Source of the DNA: JADFRD01 sp964491015
GTDB taxonomy: Bacteria > Fidelibacterota > Marinisomatia > Marinisomatales > TCS55
Reading direction: 5' to 3'
Assembly: GCA_964491015.1 (NCBI GenBank)
Contig: CAZBEY010000010.1
Location: forward strand, 1 to 46,201
DNA: 46,201 nucleotides
Position numbers and translations under genes: made by a program
The notes under the pieces: model-generated
Seen by the model: the letters and a program-made list of their open reading frames with translations, nothing else
What the model was told of the DNA's origin: nothing
Database searches by the model: none
Shown here: one piece after another, positions 1 through 9,929 of the stretch
Numbering within the stretch: position 1 is the first letter of the stretch
How the letters are laid out: each line of letters opens with the position of its first letter

Positions 1-311
1 AAGCGCCCTACCGAATTGATCGGTATCTATCCCAGTTAAAATTGGCCGGAAAATTTGACCACGTCCAGGGAGTTATTCTGGGTAAATTCACTCGAAGATC
101 ATTTGAACCACCGGACGATCCTGACAGTTTTAAAATGATAGAAGTGCTTAGACAATATTTTTCTAACATGGAAAAACCGGTATTGGCTAATTTCCCATTG
201 GGACATAATAAATACAATGTGACACTCCCAATCGGCGCATTAGCAACAATAGATGCAGATAAAATATTGATTCATATTCTACATTCACCGACTAAAGACC
301 TAAATAAATAA
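1..311 (+). CDS. ldcA: LD-carboxypeptidase (peptidase S66 family), C-terminal part
   Basis: Partial gene, open to the left edge; the reading frame runs from base 3 to the TAA at 309-311. The visible ~102 residues begin APYRIDRYLSQLKLAGKF, matching the family's E-x-PYRIDR-x-L-x-QL helix, then GVILGKF, PVLANFPLGH and LPIGALATIDAD. In S66 enzymes the His of the FPLGH segment completes the Ser-Glu-His triad; the Ser and Glu regions lie outside the window. S66 enzymes remove the terminal D-amino acid from muropeptide tetrapeptides during peptidoglycan recycling, usually in the cytoplasm. The next gene starts directly after this stop codon, so the two are probably co-transcribed. A microcin-C-immunity-type (MccF) S66 protein is the main alternative. 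Family assignment is good, exact substrate is not. Confidence 0.8.
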   Translation, partial: APYRIDRYLSQLKLAGKFDHVQGVILGKFTRRSFEPPDDPDSFKMIEVLRQYFSNMEKPVLANFPLGHNKYNVTLPIGALATIDADKILIHILHSPTKDLNK

Positions 312-3068
312 TTGAATTGTTCAATAAAATATAAGTCGATATATCTTTTTCTTTTGTTGATCAGTTCAAGCTGGCTTTTCGCCGGTACCACCGGAAAGCT
401 CATCGGTGAAATAAGAGACTCTTTAACAGAAGAACCACTTATTGGGGTCAATGTGGTTCTAAAAGGAACTGATTTGGGAGCCGCGACAGACAAAAACGGT
501 ATGTATTTTATATTACAGATTCCACCAGGAATATATGAAATGAGTGTCACAATGATAGGGTATAATGAAGTTATTGCTAAAGATGTGCGGGTACGGATTG
601 ACCTCACTTCGACTGTTAATATCGATCTGATGCCCGGAGTTGTGGGACTCGACGAAGTTAATGTGATTTCCGAGAGACCGATGGTTCAGCCCGACATCAC
701 CTATTCACAAGCAAATGTAGGTGCAGATGAAATCTCGACACTGCCGATAGAAGAACTTGAAGAAATTGTATCACTGCAAGCGGGGGTAGTTGTTGGTGCT
801 GACAATTCATTGCACGTACGTGGGGGAAGAGGCGGCGAAATCGCCTATCTAATCGACGGCATCTCTGTTACTGATCCTTATACATCAGGTATGGCAGTAG
901 CAATAGAAAATAACGCTATCCAGGAGTTACAATTTATTAGCGGTACATTTAATGCCGAATATGGTCGCGCAATGTCTGGCGTAGTGAATATTGTTACCAA
1001 GGACGGGAGTTATGATCATTATCAGGGTAATATACAAATCAATTCGGGAGACTATTGGAGTCAGGATACAAGTTTATTCATTAATATCGGTAATTTGAAT
1101 CCCACCAGTTTACGTGATTGGCAAGGAAGTTTTAGCGGACCAATCCCATTAACAGGCAGCAAAAGTTCATTTTACACATCCGGACGATATTATTATGACG
1201 AAGGATATCTTTATGGTCAACGACGTTATTGGCCGGATTCTTTCATCCAAAATCCAGTCACAACAAAATGGGAGCTTGTAAAACCGGGAGATGGCAAATT
1301 CGTCCCGATGAATTGGAGTGAACAATTCTCATGGCAGGGAAAATTAAGCACCAAACTGGGAAACCGGACAAAGCTAACTGCAAACTTGACTGCCAGCCAA
1401 TCGCGGTTCCAGACTTATACCCATAAATTTAAATACAATCCGGAAGGAGATTATCAGCGATTTCGTACAAACGGCAGCTTTATCACAAAGTTTGAGCAAG
1501 CACTGAGTCCTGCTACCTTTTTTACGTTGAGTTACTCACTGATATTGAATCGTTATCAGTATTATGTTCATGAAGATCCTCTCGACTCCAACCTCTATTA
1601 TGTTGACCCGAGAGTTTTCTCAGTAGCGCCAGGATATAATTTCTATATCGGAGGATTCGGAATGAATCATTATGATAGGAAGTTATTGATTCATACCTAC
1701 AAAGCAGAACTGATGAGCCAAATTACACAACTTCATCAAATAAAATGGGGAATAGAATTACAAGCGAGCACGCTCGAAGAAACAAGCTTTACCATCCTTT
1801 ATAATGAGAATACTGATTATTCTCCGCAACTTCCTAAAGGTGATTCACCCAATTTTAATAAATTAATCAGGACACCTAAAGAATTCTCCACCTATATCCA
1901 AGATAAAATCGAATTCAAAGACCTTATAATTAATATGGGCCTTCGATGGGATTACTTTGACCCCACCTGGAAAATATTATCAGACATTGCAGACCCTAAT
2001 TACCGGCAACCGCTTAAACCCATTAATCAGTATTTTGATGAAAATAATGACGGAATAATTAACGAAAACGAATTTCGTCCGGACAACGTAAAAACGGATA
2101 ATGACCGTCTGGCATATTGGTTTAAAACTGTTTTACCAAAATCACAATTTAGTCCTCGTCTTGCTCTGGCTTTCCCTATTTCTGATCAAGGTGTGATGCA
2201 TTTTTCTTACGGCCATTTTTTTCAGATTCCTCCATATAGTTATCTCTATACCAATCCTGATTTTGAAGTAACTCCCGGACTGAGTACCACCATGGGAAAT
2301 GCTGACCTCGAACCGGAAAGGACCACACAATACGAAGTTGGCTTTCAACAGCAGGTAGGGAACAATACTGTCATTGATGTTACAGGTTTTTACAAAGATA
2401 TTCGCAGCCTGCTAGGAACAAAGATCGTGGACACTTTCATCGCAGGAGACCGATACGCACTTTACGTAAATCGTGATTATGGCAATGTCAGAGGCATTTC
2501 ATTTTCCCTCACTAAACGACCATCCGGCTTTGTGTCTGGCGGATTGGATTACACTTATTCCTTTGCAGAAGGCAACGCATCTGATCCGGCAACGGCATAT
2601 TACGACGCACTCAGCGGTAATGAACCTGAAAAACAAGTTGTTGCATTAGATTGGGATCAGAGACATACATTAAATAGTACAATAACACTTCAACCATCTT
2701 TTAATAGCGGCATTAGTTTTGTGTTTCATTATCGTAGTGGTTTACCCTATACACCTTCACTTGCCGGGACGCGTGTAGCATATGAAAATAGTGAACAGAA
2801 GCCGGATCAATACAATGTGGACGTTCGAAGTTATTGGAATTTTAAATTAAAGAATATTAGCATGTCGTTTCATTTTTCTATTTATAATCTTTTTGACCGA
2901 CGTAACGAGATTCTCGTTTATACTGATACCGGTAGGGCTACTTATACTCTAATTCCTAATTACACGCCTCAAGAGCAATCCTATAACTCTTTGAACGATT
3001 ATCTGATCAGGTCGGATTATTATTCACCGCCCAGGCTGATAAAATTGGGTGTGACCTTCAACTTTTAG
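312..3068 (+). CDS. TonB-dependent receptor with carboxypeptidase-regulatory-like N-domain (module 1)
   Basis: Outer-membrane active-transport receptor of 918 residues. Visible order: signal peptide (about 1-25), carboxypeptidase-regulatory-like beta-sandwich (about 28-112, with TDKNGMYFI and GY), plug domain (about 130-232, with LHVRGGRGGEIAYLIDGI at 167-184 and NAEYGRAMSGVVNIVTK at 214-230), then a long aromatic-rich beta-barrel ending in KLGVTFNF. A perfect EF-hand-type calcium loop (DENNDGIINENE, from residue 576) sits in a barrel loop. The start is a TTG immediately after the stop of the S66 gene; no ATG exists before the signal peptide. No SusD-like gene follows; instead a large secreted protein and a PorV-like barrel do, the same order as at 24165-30457. 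The imported substrate is not readable from sequence. Confidence 0.9.
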   Translation: MNCSIKYKSIYLFLLLISSSWLFAGTTGKLIGEIRDSLTEEPLIGVNVVLKGTDLGAATDKNGMYFILQIPPGIYEMSVTMIGYNEVIAKDVRVRIDLTSTVNIDLMPGVVGLDEVNVISERPMVQPDITYSQANVGADEISTLPIEELEEIVSLQAGVVVGADNSLHVRGGRGGEIAYLIDGISVTDPYTSGMAVAIENNAIQELQFISGTFNAEYGRAMSGVVNIVTKDGSYDHYQGNIQINSGDYWSQDTSLFINIGNLNPTSLRDWQGSFSGPIPLTGSKSSFYTSGRYYYDEGYLYGQRRYWPDSFIQNPVTTKWELVKPGDGKFVPMNWSEQFSWQGKLSTKLGNRTKLTANLTASQSRFQTYTHKFKYNPEGDYQRFRTNGSFITKFEQALSPATFFTLSYSLILNRYQYYVHEDPLDSNLYYVDPRVFSVAPGYNFYIGGFGMNHYDRKLLIHTYKAELMSQITQLHQIKWGIELQASTLEETSFTILYNENTDYSPQLPKGDSPNFNKLIRTPKEFSTYIQDKIEFKDLIINMGLRWDYFDPTWKILSDIADPNYRQPLKPINQYFDENNDGIINENEFRPDNVKTDNDRLAYWFKTVLPKSQFSPRLALAFPISDQGVMHFSYGHFFQIPPYSYLYTNPDFEVTPGLSTTMGNADLEPERTTQYEVGFQQQVGNNTVIDVTGFYKDIRSLLGTKIVDTFIAGDRYALYVNRDYGNVRGISFSLTKRPSGFVSGGLDYTYSFAEGNASDPATAYYDALSGNEPEKQVVALDWDQRHTLNSTITLQPSFNSGISFVFHYRSGLPYTPSLAGTRVAYENSEQKPDQYNVDVRSYWNFKLKNISMSFHFSIYNLFDRRNEILVYTDTGRATYTLIPNYTPQEQSYNSLNDYLIRSDYYSPPRLIKLGVTFNF

Positions 3069-3101
3069 AGGGCTGGAAAAACCGAATGTGTGAAAATAAA
3101 T

Positions 3102-6100
3102 ATGAATCGTAGCGGAAATAGAATCGCCCTGGTCTTTTTGGGACTACTTTGTGTTCTTTCAGGTCAAACAACCAAGGAACAAGTTGTACTTCAAAAACAA
3201 CCGGTCCAGAAATTGCTGGGAAGAACGGATAGAAAATTCAGCGTACATAATGGTAACAAAATCCTTACAAGGTTTTATAATTTTGGCGGTATCGGGGATT
3301 GGACCATTGCCGGGCGGTATGACTCAGGTATCTATCCGGTTGGGTCTGGTCGTTCCTATATTGCAGAGTTTACACCCGTTGTCGGCGCCAGTGTGGTTTT
3401 GAAAAACGGTACAAGACGCCATATCATTTCAGATGGAATGGTTTCAAACAATGGAAAAGATTTATCGGATTCAGGTTACCAGTGGGGATTTGAACCATTA
3501 CCTGGCTATGCGAATCCAAATCAAGAAAATATAGCTATGAGTGACGACATTAGTTCTTGGCCAGACTCATGGGTCAATAAACCTTCAGACTGGGACGGCG
3601 CGTGGAATGGGCAATATGGCAAGTATGCCCGTGCGGATCAGGAATCGTATTTTGTAATGGACGACTATTATAACGATGAATTTCAATTCTTCCCGGATTC
3701 GACCGATACACTCCGGCGTGGGTTAGGTATACAAGTAGAAGTGAGAGGATACCAATGGTCACATCCTGCCGCAGAAGATATCATCATCTGGACCTACTGG
3801 ATAACCAATGTTGGCAACGGAACGCTTGACAGTGTGTGTTTTGGCATGTATGGTGATGGCGATATTGGAGATGATGGAGATCAAGGAGACGACGACTCTT
3901 GGTTTGACCAAGAAAATTCCATTGTATATCAGTGGGATCACGACAACTGGAGTAATGCTAAAGGAGGATTCAAACCGGCCTATTTTGGTTGGACATTCCT
4001 TGAATCCCCTGGGAATCCCCATGACCAAATTGATAACGATTTCGATGGGATGGTAGATGAAAGTCAATTTGACGGGATCGATAACGATGAAGATTGGGAT
4101 GTGGATAACGACGATATCGGTTCAGATGGATTAGGACCGACACATGAAGATTATATCGCTCCGGATTTAGATGGTACCGAAGGAAATGGTATGCCGGATG
4201 TCGGTGAACCAAATTTTGAGTATACTGATAATGATGAGTCTGACCAAATTGGACTCACTAGTTTTTTTGCGGCTCCCTGGCCGAATATCACTGCCTCGGA
4301 CGATGAACAATTGTGGAAACAACTTAGACCGGGTTTTTTCGATGTGCCTGAACAGACAAAAGACATTACTTTCCTTTTTGGCTCCGGATATTTTTCACTC
4401 TTGGCAGGTGAACGGAAAAAATTCGCAGTCGCTATGCTCTTTGGAGAAGATTTAGATGATATATTAAGAAATGCCGAAACTATGCAGAAAATATACGATG
4501 CTGACTATTCCTTCTCCAAACCGCCCGGCAAGCCAATTCTTACAGCTGTTCCTGGAGATGGTAAAGTAACGTTATATTGGGATAAAAAAGCTGAAAGTTC
4601 CAGAGATCCCATCTATGGATACGACTTTGAAGGATATCGAATCTATCGCAGTACTGATCCTGCCTTTTTGGAACCATGGATTATTACAGATGCTTATGGG
4701 AATTTGACATTTAAAAAACCGATTGCTCAATTCGATCTGATCAACGGATTGAAAGGTCCGCATCCAGTCGCTTTCAATGGTATACAGTTTAATATGGGAA
4801 AGGATGATGGTTTACGGCATTTTTGGGAAGACACAACCGTACAGAATGGGCAAACTTATTACTACGCAATTACAGCATATGATAAGGGTTATGATACAGA
4901 TTTTTTTGACCGGGGATTGACCGAATTTGAAAAACTCCAACCTTTGGCTCCTTCTGAGTGTACCATCATCGTAGATTTAGATGCCAGTGGGAACGTTTTA
5001 GTCCTTGGAGAAAATGTCGCTGAAGTGGTTCCCGATGCTCCTTCAGCAGGATACATTCCCCCCAATACTCCGGATAGCGGTCATCAAATTGTCGTTCACG
5101 ATTCAGGATCTGCCACCGGATCTCTCATAATTAACACGGTGGATCCTGACAGTATTCACGATCAATGGGAATACTCTGTCGATTTCCAAACTGAAGGGAA
5201 AAAAACTTATTACTCGATAATTAATCAAGAAATTTTTACGGATACAGTTGAATTCGCAAGTGGTTGGTTCAGTCTTCATAAAAAAAATCTAATACCCGGT
5301 TCTGTAGCCGTAGCATCATTGGATGGCTCAACTGATTACGATGAAGGCATACATTTTGAAGTCACCTACGATCTTGGAATTATTTCTTGTATTAGCGGTG
5401 CACTTTGCGACGGGGAATTTTATCTGGTATCCTACCAATACTATCCACTTTATAAAAGTGATTTCACAGAGGGCGAGCCATTAAACCCAATTATTGATGG
5501 AATGCAAATTATGGTTTATAATGACCGCCTCGCATTATTGGAGGATTCGAGTGGTTGGGTGTCTGGTGACTGCGAATATATTCCGAAAATCAGTGTATAT
5601 ACCGGTGGCTCTCTTTACCCTGCAGATTTTGAACTAATTTGGGGAGGAAGTCCCGGCGATTCTATTTCTCGGGATGAAATGTTTGGGATCGCAGCTCCTT
5701 TCAACATCTGGAATATTTCTGAAGATCGAGAAACTCGATTCGTCATCATGGATGAGGATGGAGATAAGGAATGGGACCCGGAAGAAACAATTATTATTCT
5801 TCCTTATGAAACCGGTACGGACCCAAGCTTCAAAATATCCTTTAATATTGATTCACTACAGATTGATACGATATTTATTAATGATACCACAGTTGTTTAT
5901 GATACAACATCTGTTCAAATAGAGGACGTTGAAAAAGGAGATATTCTGAAAATTCAAACTGCAAAGCCATTTTCATCCAATGATGTCTATAGTTTCGTTA
6001 CGACTGTTTCCCGCATTGACGAATCCCGTGTTCGTCAGGAGATGAATAGAATTGCTGTTGTTCCAAATCCCTATATTGTTACTGCATCATGGGAGCGTCA

Positions 6101-6356
6101 GCACCTCTATGTATCAGGAAGAGGAACTCGAAAGATCGATTTTATACATTTACCGCAAAAATGCAAAATCAAAATATATACATTGTCGGGATTTTTTGTT
6201 GATACAATAAATCACGAAAGTGCGAAGGAAGACGGATCAGAATCATGGGACATGCTTTCCAAAGACGGTCTGGAAATTGCGTTTGGAATTTATATCTACC
6301 ATGTAGATGCTCCTGGAATTGGAGAAAAAATTGGGAAATTCGCAATAATCAAATAA
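3102..6356 (+). CDS. Large secreted surface protein, FnIII-like domain and VPNPY-type C-terminal sorting domain (module 1)
   Basis: About 1084 residues with an N-terminal signal peptide (MNRSGNRIALVFLGLLCVLS). An in-frame GTG 12 bases upstream at 3090 is an alternative start. A beta-rich N-terminal half is followed by an acidic stretch (about nucleotides 3840-4240) with calcium-binding-like DND, DFDG and DEDWDVDNDD repeats. An FnIII-like segment follows, with SSRDPIYGYDFEGYRIYRS. Near the end a DEDGDKEWDPEE loop fits the EF-hand pattern, and the C-terminal domain opens with VVPNPY and ends in GIYIYHVDAPG. The FnIII and VPNPY portions are clearly related to the proteins at 27198 and 33427; the N-terminal half is much less similar. 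Position between a TonB receptor and a PorV-like gene suggests an exported, surface-anchored partner of the receptor, perhaps doing the SusD job, but no enzymatic motif is seen. Confidence 0.75.
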   Translation: MNRSGNRIALVFLGLLCVLSGQTTKEQVVLQKQPVQKLLGRTDRKFSVHNGNKILTRFYNFGGIGDWTIAGRYDSGIYPVGSGRSYIAEFTPVVGASVVLKNGTRRHIISDGMVSNNGKDLSDSGYQWGFEPLPGYANPNQENIAMSDDISSWPDSWVNKPSDWDGAWNGQYGKYARADQESYFVMDDYYNDEFQFFPDSTDTLRRGLGIQVEVRGYQWSHPAAEDIIIWTYWITNVGNGTLDSVCFGMYGDGDIGDDGDQGDDDSWFDQENSIVYQWDHDNWSNAKGGFKPAYFGWTFLESPGNPHDQIDNDFDGMVDESQFDGIDNDEDWDVDNDDIGSDGLGPTHEDYIAPDLDGTEGNGMPDVGEPNFEYTDNDESDQIGLTSFFAAPWPNITASDDEQLWKQLRPGFFDVPEQTKDITFLFGSGYFSLLAGERKKFAVAMLFGEDLDDILRNAETMQKIYDADYSFSKPPGKPILTAVPGDGKVTLYWDKKAESSRDPIYGYDFEGYRIYRSTDPAFLEPWIITDAYGNLTFKKPIAQFDLINGLKGPHPVAFNGIQFNMGKDDGLRHFWEDTTVQNGQTYYYAITAYDKGYDTDFFDRGLTEFEKLQPLAPSECTIIVDLDASGNVLVLGENVAEVVPDAPSAGYIPPNTPDSGHQIVVHDSGSATGSLIINTVDPDSIHDQWEYSVDFQTEGKKTYYSIINQEIFTDTVEFASGWFSLHKKNLIPGSVAVASLDGSTDYDEGIHFEVTYDLGIISCISGALCDGEFYLVSYQYYPLYKSDFTEGEPLNPIIDGMQIMVYNDRLALLEDSSGWVSGDCEYIPKISVYTGGSLYPADFELIWGGSPGDSISRDEMFGIAAPFNIWNISEDRETRFVIMDEDGDKEWDPEETIIILPYETGTDPSFKISFNIDSLQIDTIFINDTTVVYDTTSVQIEDVEKGDILKIQTAKPFSSNDVYSFVTTVSRIDESRVRQEMNRIAVVPNPYIVTASWERQHLYVSGRGTRKIDFIHLPQKCKIKIYTLSGFFVDTINHESAKEDGSESWDMLSKDGLEIAFGIYIYHVDAPGIGEKIGKFAIIK

Positions 6357-7393
6357 TGATGCGGATCATCGAAAACAGATTCATTCTTCCCGCCGTTTTT
6401 CTGATATTGATACAACCAATTTTCAGTCAATACAATAGACACGTCAGCAAAGCAGGCACAGCAGCGGCGGCATTTCTCGAAATGGGTGTAGGTGCTCGTG
6501 CTTTGTCTATGGGTGATGCTTTCGTTTCAATGGCGGACGATGCCACTGGATTATATTGGAATCCGGCAGGAATTTCTTCGACAAAAAAAACAACTGCCCA
6601 ATTTTTTAATCTTCCATGGATAGCTGATATTCGCTTTAACTATGCAGCCATAGCTGTTCCAATTCAACATAAAGGAGTTATTGGTTTATCAGCCACTTCA
6701 GTTACCATGAATGATATGATGGTACGAACGATTGATAGTCCCGAAGGAACAGGTGAAAAATTCGGAGCAAATGATGTGGCGCTTGGGATTAGTTATGGTA
6801 GAAAAATAACAGACAGTTTCTCATTCGGATTTAACGTAAAATTTGTACAACAACAAATTTATCATATGTCAGCGTCAACGATGGCGATTGATATTGGTTC
6901 ATTGTTTATTACACGAAATCGTAATATTCGGATTGGTATGAACGTTTCAAATTTTGGGGAAAAATTGCGATTAGAGGGAAAGGATACAAAGATCACTTAT
7001 GATATCGACGAAGAACAAACTGGCAATAACGATCGCATTGACGGGCACCTTGACACGTGGGAATGGCCGCTGCCGCTCATTTTTAGAGTGGGAATGAGCA
7101 CAGATTTGCTCAAGTCCAATAACCATACTGTTACAATATCCATTGATGCGGTCCATCCCAATGACAATGTTGAGTATGTGAATGCCGGCGTTGAATATTC
7201 TTGGAGAGAAAATGTATTTTTACGCGCTGGACAATCGACGATTTTTATGGATAATATGGAACAGGGTCCATCAATTGGTGCCGGGATTCGTCATAAATTA
7301 ATGAAAAATGTATATATACAACTGGACTATGTTAATCGAACGTTTGGGGTTTTCAACTCCATTTCCGGTTTCTCCCTCAGTTTAACTTATTAA
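6356..7393 (+). CDS. PorV/PorQ-like outer-membrane beta-barrel protein (module 1)
   Basis: 345 residues. The start ATG overlaps the previous TAA by one base (TAATG), a strong sign of translational coupling; a second ATG follows at 6359. A longer open frame upstream overlaps the previous gene and is not needed. After the signal peptide (to about FSQYN) the protein carries the family hallmark GVGARALSMGDAFVSMADD followed by GLYWNPAGI. In PorV-type proteins this hallmark precedes a 14-strand FadL-like barrel. In type IX secretion PorV carries folded cargo from the translocon to the attachment machinery. Its coupling to a secreted protein with a C-terminal sorting-like domain fits a dedicated shuttle. 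Other members of this broad family have unknown roles, so the exact function is inferred. Confidence 0.8.
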   Translation: MMRIIENRFILPAVFLILIQPIFSQYNRHVSKAGTAAAAFLEMGVGARALSMGDAFVSMADDATGLYWNPAGISSTKKTTAQFFNLPWIADIRFNYAAIAVPIQHKGVIGLSATSVTMNDMMVRTIDSPEGTGEKFGANDVALGISYGRKITDSFSFGFNVKFVQQQIYHMSASTMAIDIGSLFITRNRNIRIGMNVSNFGEKLRLEGKDTKITYDIDEEQTGNNDRIDGHLDTWEWPLPLIFRVGMSTDLLKSNNHTVTISIDAVHPNDNVEYVNAGVEYSWRENVFLRAGQSTIFMDNMEQGPSIGAGIRHKLMKNVYIQLDYVNRTFGVFNSISGFSLSLTY

Positions 7394-7414
7394 ATCAGAT
7401 TGGGCTGACTCATA

Positions 7415-9853
7415 ATGAAACAAAATATTACAATAATACTCTTTTCTATTTGTATTGTTTTTGCTCATCATAATCCCAGCATCCATCAGCAGCAGTTGGA
7501 ATACTATAATACACATTATTCAGAAGTTAATCCTAAAATAGACATTGATCCTTTAATACGTTTTTACAGAAAAAATAATACCACACCTTCTCATGAAATA
7601 TTTGGCTATCATCCTTACTGGATGGGCACTGCCTGGACCGGGTACAATTTTAACCTGATTTCCACCATTGCATATTTCAGTGCAGAAATTACACCCACGG
7701 GTGGCATCAGTAATGATCATGGATGGCCGCCAACTTCTCTGATTAATACCGCCCATGCAGCCGGAACAGATGTTGTATTAACAGCCACTTTATTCAGCAA
7801 CAACGATTTAACGACTCTGTTAAGCAGTTCCGCAAACCGGCAAACGTTGATTACTCATTTGGTGAATCGTGTTTCTTCCGGTAATGGTGACGGAGTCAAT
7901 ATCGATTTTGAAGTCATGCCTGCATCGCAAAAAAATAATATGGTTCAGTTTATCGCTGATTTGAAAATTGCCTTTGAGAATGCCATTCCCGGGTCCCAGG
8001 TGACGCTGGCCATGCCGGCGGTGGATTGGAACGATGCCTGGGATTACAATGCACTGGCAAATATTAGTGACGGACTCTTCATTATGGGGTATGACTATTT
8101 TTACAGCGGAAGCTCAACTTCGGGACCCAATGCGCCATTAACCGGATCGGGATATACGGTGACCTGGACGATCAATGACTATTTGAATAAAACCAATAAC
8201 CAGTCAGATAAACTGATACTAGGTTGCCCTTATTTTGGTTTTGAATGGCCCACTGCTTCCGGTTCGGCAGGGGCTTCCACCACTGGAGCGGGATCAGCCA
8301 AATTTTACTCTGAAATGGAAAACAATGCCTTATCTTTTGGAAAGCTCTGGCACTCAGAATCCCAAACACCCTGGTATAAATATCAGAATACCGGTTGGAT
8401 TCAGGGTTGGTATGATGACAGTTTATCTCTTTCCCTCAAATACGACCTGGCCATGGATAGGGGTTTAAAAGGAATTGGAGTTTGGGCCATGGGTTATGAT
8501 GGCTCTGATACAGAATTATGGGACTTATTATCAGCCAAATTCGGGGCGACCGCTCCCCCGCCCTCACCGGCAGGTCTTTCGATTCGAAATGTGGGGAACG
8601 GAAGTATCATGATTGATTTTAGTGGTGCTCAGACTGCCAGCGAATTCGCTGTTCTCCGATCCTATCTGAACTCAAACACCATTGATACTTTAGGGATTTT
8701 TAATCAAAGACCCATTATTATCGGGAGCCTGGCAGAAGGAGAAACTTATTATTTATCTGTAACGGGACTGAATGAATTTGGCACCAGCCCTCAAACAGAA
8801 TTTCTAGGCGTTGTACCAACAACGGGGTCTGTCCCGTGCCTGATTGTCAATGGCTTTGACCGAACCAGTGGGACCACCAACACCCACAATTACATTCGGC
8901 AACATGGTGATGCACTACATCACAACGGCCTGCCATTTGATTCGGCCACCAACGAAGCAGTGTCGCAGCAGAATATTGAATTGAATTATCTGTTTATCGA
9001 TTGGATTCTGGGAGAAGAAGGAACGGCAACAAGCACCTTTTCCTATGAAGAACAAACTCTGGTTCAATCTTACCTTGAGCAGGGTGGATTTCTCTTTGTT
9101 TCTGGTTCGGAAATAGGATACGATCTGTCTGCCCAGGGAACCAATACGGACCAGGCTTTTTATTCTGATTATTTAAAAGCAGTCTATATTTCGGATGCTG
9201 CCGGCGGGCATCAGGGAACCTACAGTGGTTTTGGTGTCAGTGGATCTGCCTTTGGTGGCATAACCAACATCAATTTTGACGACGGAAGCCACGGGACTTA
9301 TGATGTGGATTGGCCGGATGGAATTAAGCCAACCGGTGGAGCAGAAGTTTGTGCAAAATTCTCCGCGGTGGACTATAATGCAAAAGGGGGAATGGGAATT
9401 CAATATATTGGTTCATTTGGATCAGGAAACGAATTGGGCGGTATTGTCCATTTATCCGTTGGATTCGAAACCATTTACCCTGAATCCAAACGAAATGAAA
9501 TAATGGCCAAAATTGTTGATTTTTATGAAGAACAATTGACTGTTAATACATCAAGTGAACCATTGCTTCCTGGACATATTTCCATAAAATCTGTTTTCCC
9601 CAACCCGTCTAATTCATCTATGACCATCATGATTGAAAATCGCCGTCCGAATCAAAAAGTGGAAATACGCATCAGCAATTTACTGGGAAGGACCATTAAA
9701 TATTTTGCCTACCCCCCTTCCAATTCAAAAACAAGCAAATGGATATGGAACGGATTAAATAATGCAGGACAGCCTGTTTCATCAGGGGTTTATATTGTTT
9801 CAGTAAAATCTGGTGTTAATATTGATTCCAGAAAAATCAGTTTGGTTAAATAA
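7415..9853 (+). CDS. Secreted multidomain GH18 glycoside hydrolase with FnIII-like domain and C-terminal sorting tail
   Basis: 812 residues: signal peptide (1-17), a short HHNPSIHQQQLEYY segment (18-31), GH18 TIM barrel (about 60-375), FnIII-like domain (about 385-468), a domain beginning PCLIVNGFDRTSG (474-486) with SATNEAV and WILGEE, and a type IX-like C-terminal domain (about 726-812, VFPNPSNSS to GVYIVSVKSG). The GH18 signature is DGVNIDFE with catalytic Glu166. The ending SLKYDLAMDRGLKGIGVWAMG resembles the YaaH/SleL branch, which cuts GlcNAc-MurNAc backbones of cortex peptidoglycan, rather than classical chitinases. The middle domain resembles one found in FnIII/xanthan-lyase-type proteins and has no assigned activity. 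A NamZ gene lies downstream and shares the post-signal PSIHQQQ segment. Substrate could be peptidoglycan or chitin-like glycan. Confidence 0.85.
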   Translation: MKQNITIILFSICIVFAHHNPSIHQQQLEYYNTHYSEVNPKIDIDPLIRFYRKNNTTPSHEIFGYHPYWMGTAWTGYNFNLISTIAYFSAEITPTGGISNDHGWPPTSLINTAHAAGTDVVLTATLFSNNDLTTLLSSSANRQTLITHLVNRVSSGNGDGVNIDFEVMPASQKNNMVQFIADLKIAFENAIPGSQVTLAMPAVDWNDAWDYNALANISDGLFIMGYDYFYSGSSTSGPNAPLTGSGYTVTWTINDYLNKTNNQSDKLILGCPYFGFEWPTASGSAGASTTGAGSAKFYSEMENNALSFGKLWHSESQTPWYKYQNTGWIQGWYDDSLSLSLKYDLAMDRGLKGIGVWAMGYDGSDTELWDLLSAKFGATAPPPSPAGLSIRNVGNGSIMIDFSGAQTASEFAVLRSYLNSNTIDTLGIFNQRPIIIGSLAEGETYYLSVTGLNEFGTSPQTEFLGVVPTTGSVPCLIVNGFDRTSGTTNTHNYIRQHGDALHHNGLPFDSATNEAVSQQNIELNYLFIDWILGEEGTATSTFSYEEQTLVQSYLEQGGFLFVSGSEIGYDLSAQGTNTDQAFYSDYLKAVYISDAAGGHQGTYSGFGVSGSAFGGITNINFDDGSHGTYDVDWPDGIKPTGGAEVCAKFSAVDYNAKGGMGIQYIGSFGSGNELGGIVHLSVGFETIYPESKRNEIMAKIVDFYEEQLTVNTSSEPLLPGHISIKSVFPNPSNSSMTIMIENRRPNQKVEIRISNLLGRTIKYFAYPPSNSKTSKWIWNGLNNAGQPVSSGVYIVSVKSGVNIDSRKISLVK

Positions 9854-9871
9854 TGATAAATAATAACATCT

Positions 9872-9895
9872 CTTTCAGGTCGTTTGTCCTGAAAG
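9872..9895 (+). terminator. Stem-loop after the GH18 gene
   Basis: Eight-base perfect inverted repeat CTTTCAGG / CCTGAAAG with an 8-base loop, 18 bases after the GH18 stop codon. There is no clean run of T after it, so it may be a weak or factor-assisted terminator, or an mRNA 3'-end stabiliser. Confidence 0.4.
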
Positions 9896-9929
9896 TTCTC
9901 CTCAAATTATTATCTTTACAGAACAATGT

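Noticed and set aside
6245..6355. Upstream extension of the PorV-like gene
   Set aside because: Runs inside the previous gene; the signal peptide starts at the ATG that overlaps its stop.
9911..9918. Bacteroidota-type -7 box (TATCTTTA) upstream of namZ
   Set aside because: Last base differs from TAnnTTTG and the distance to the nearest TTTG is too long; not strong enough to call a promoter.
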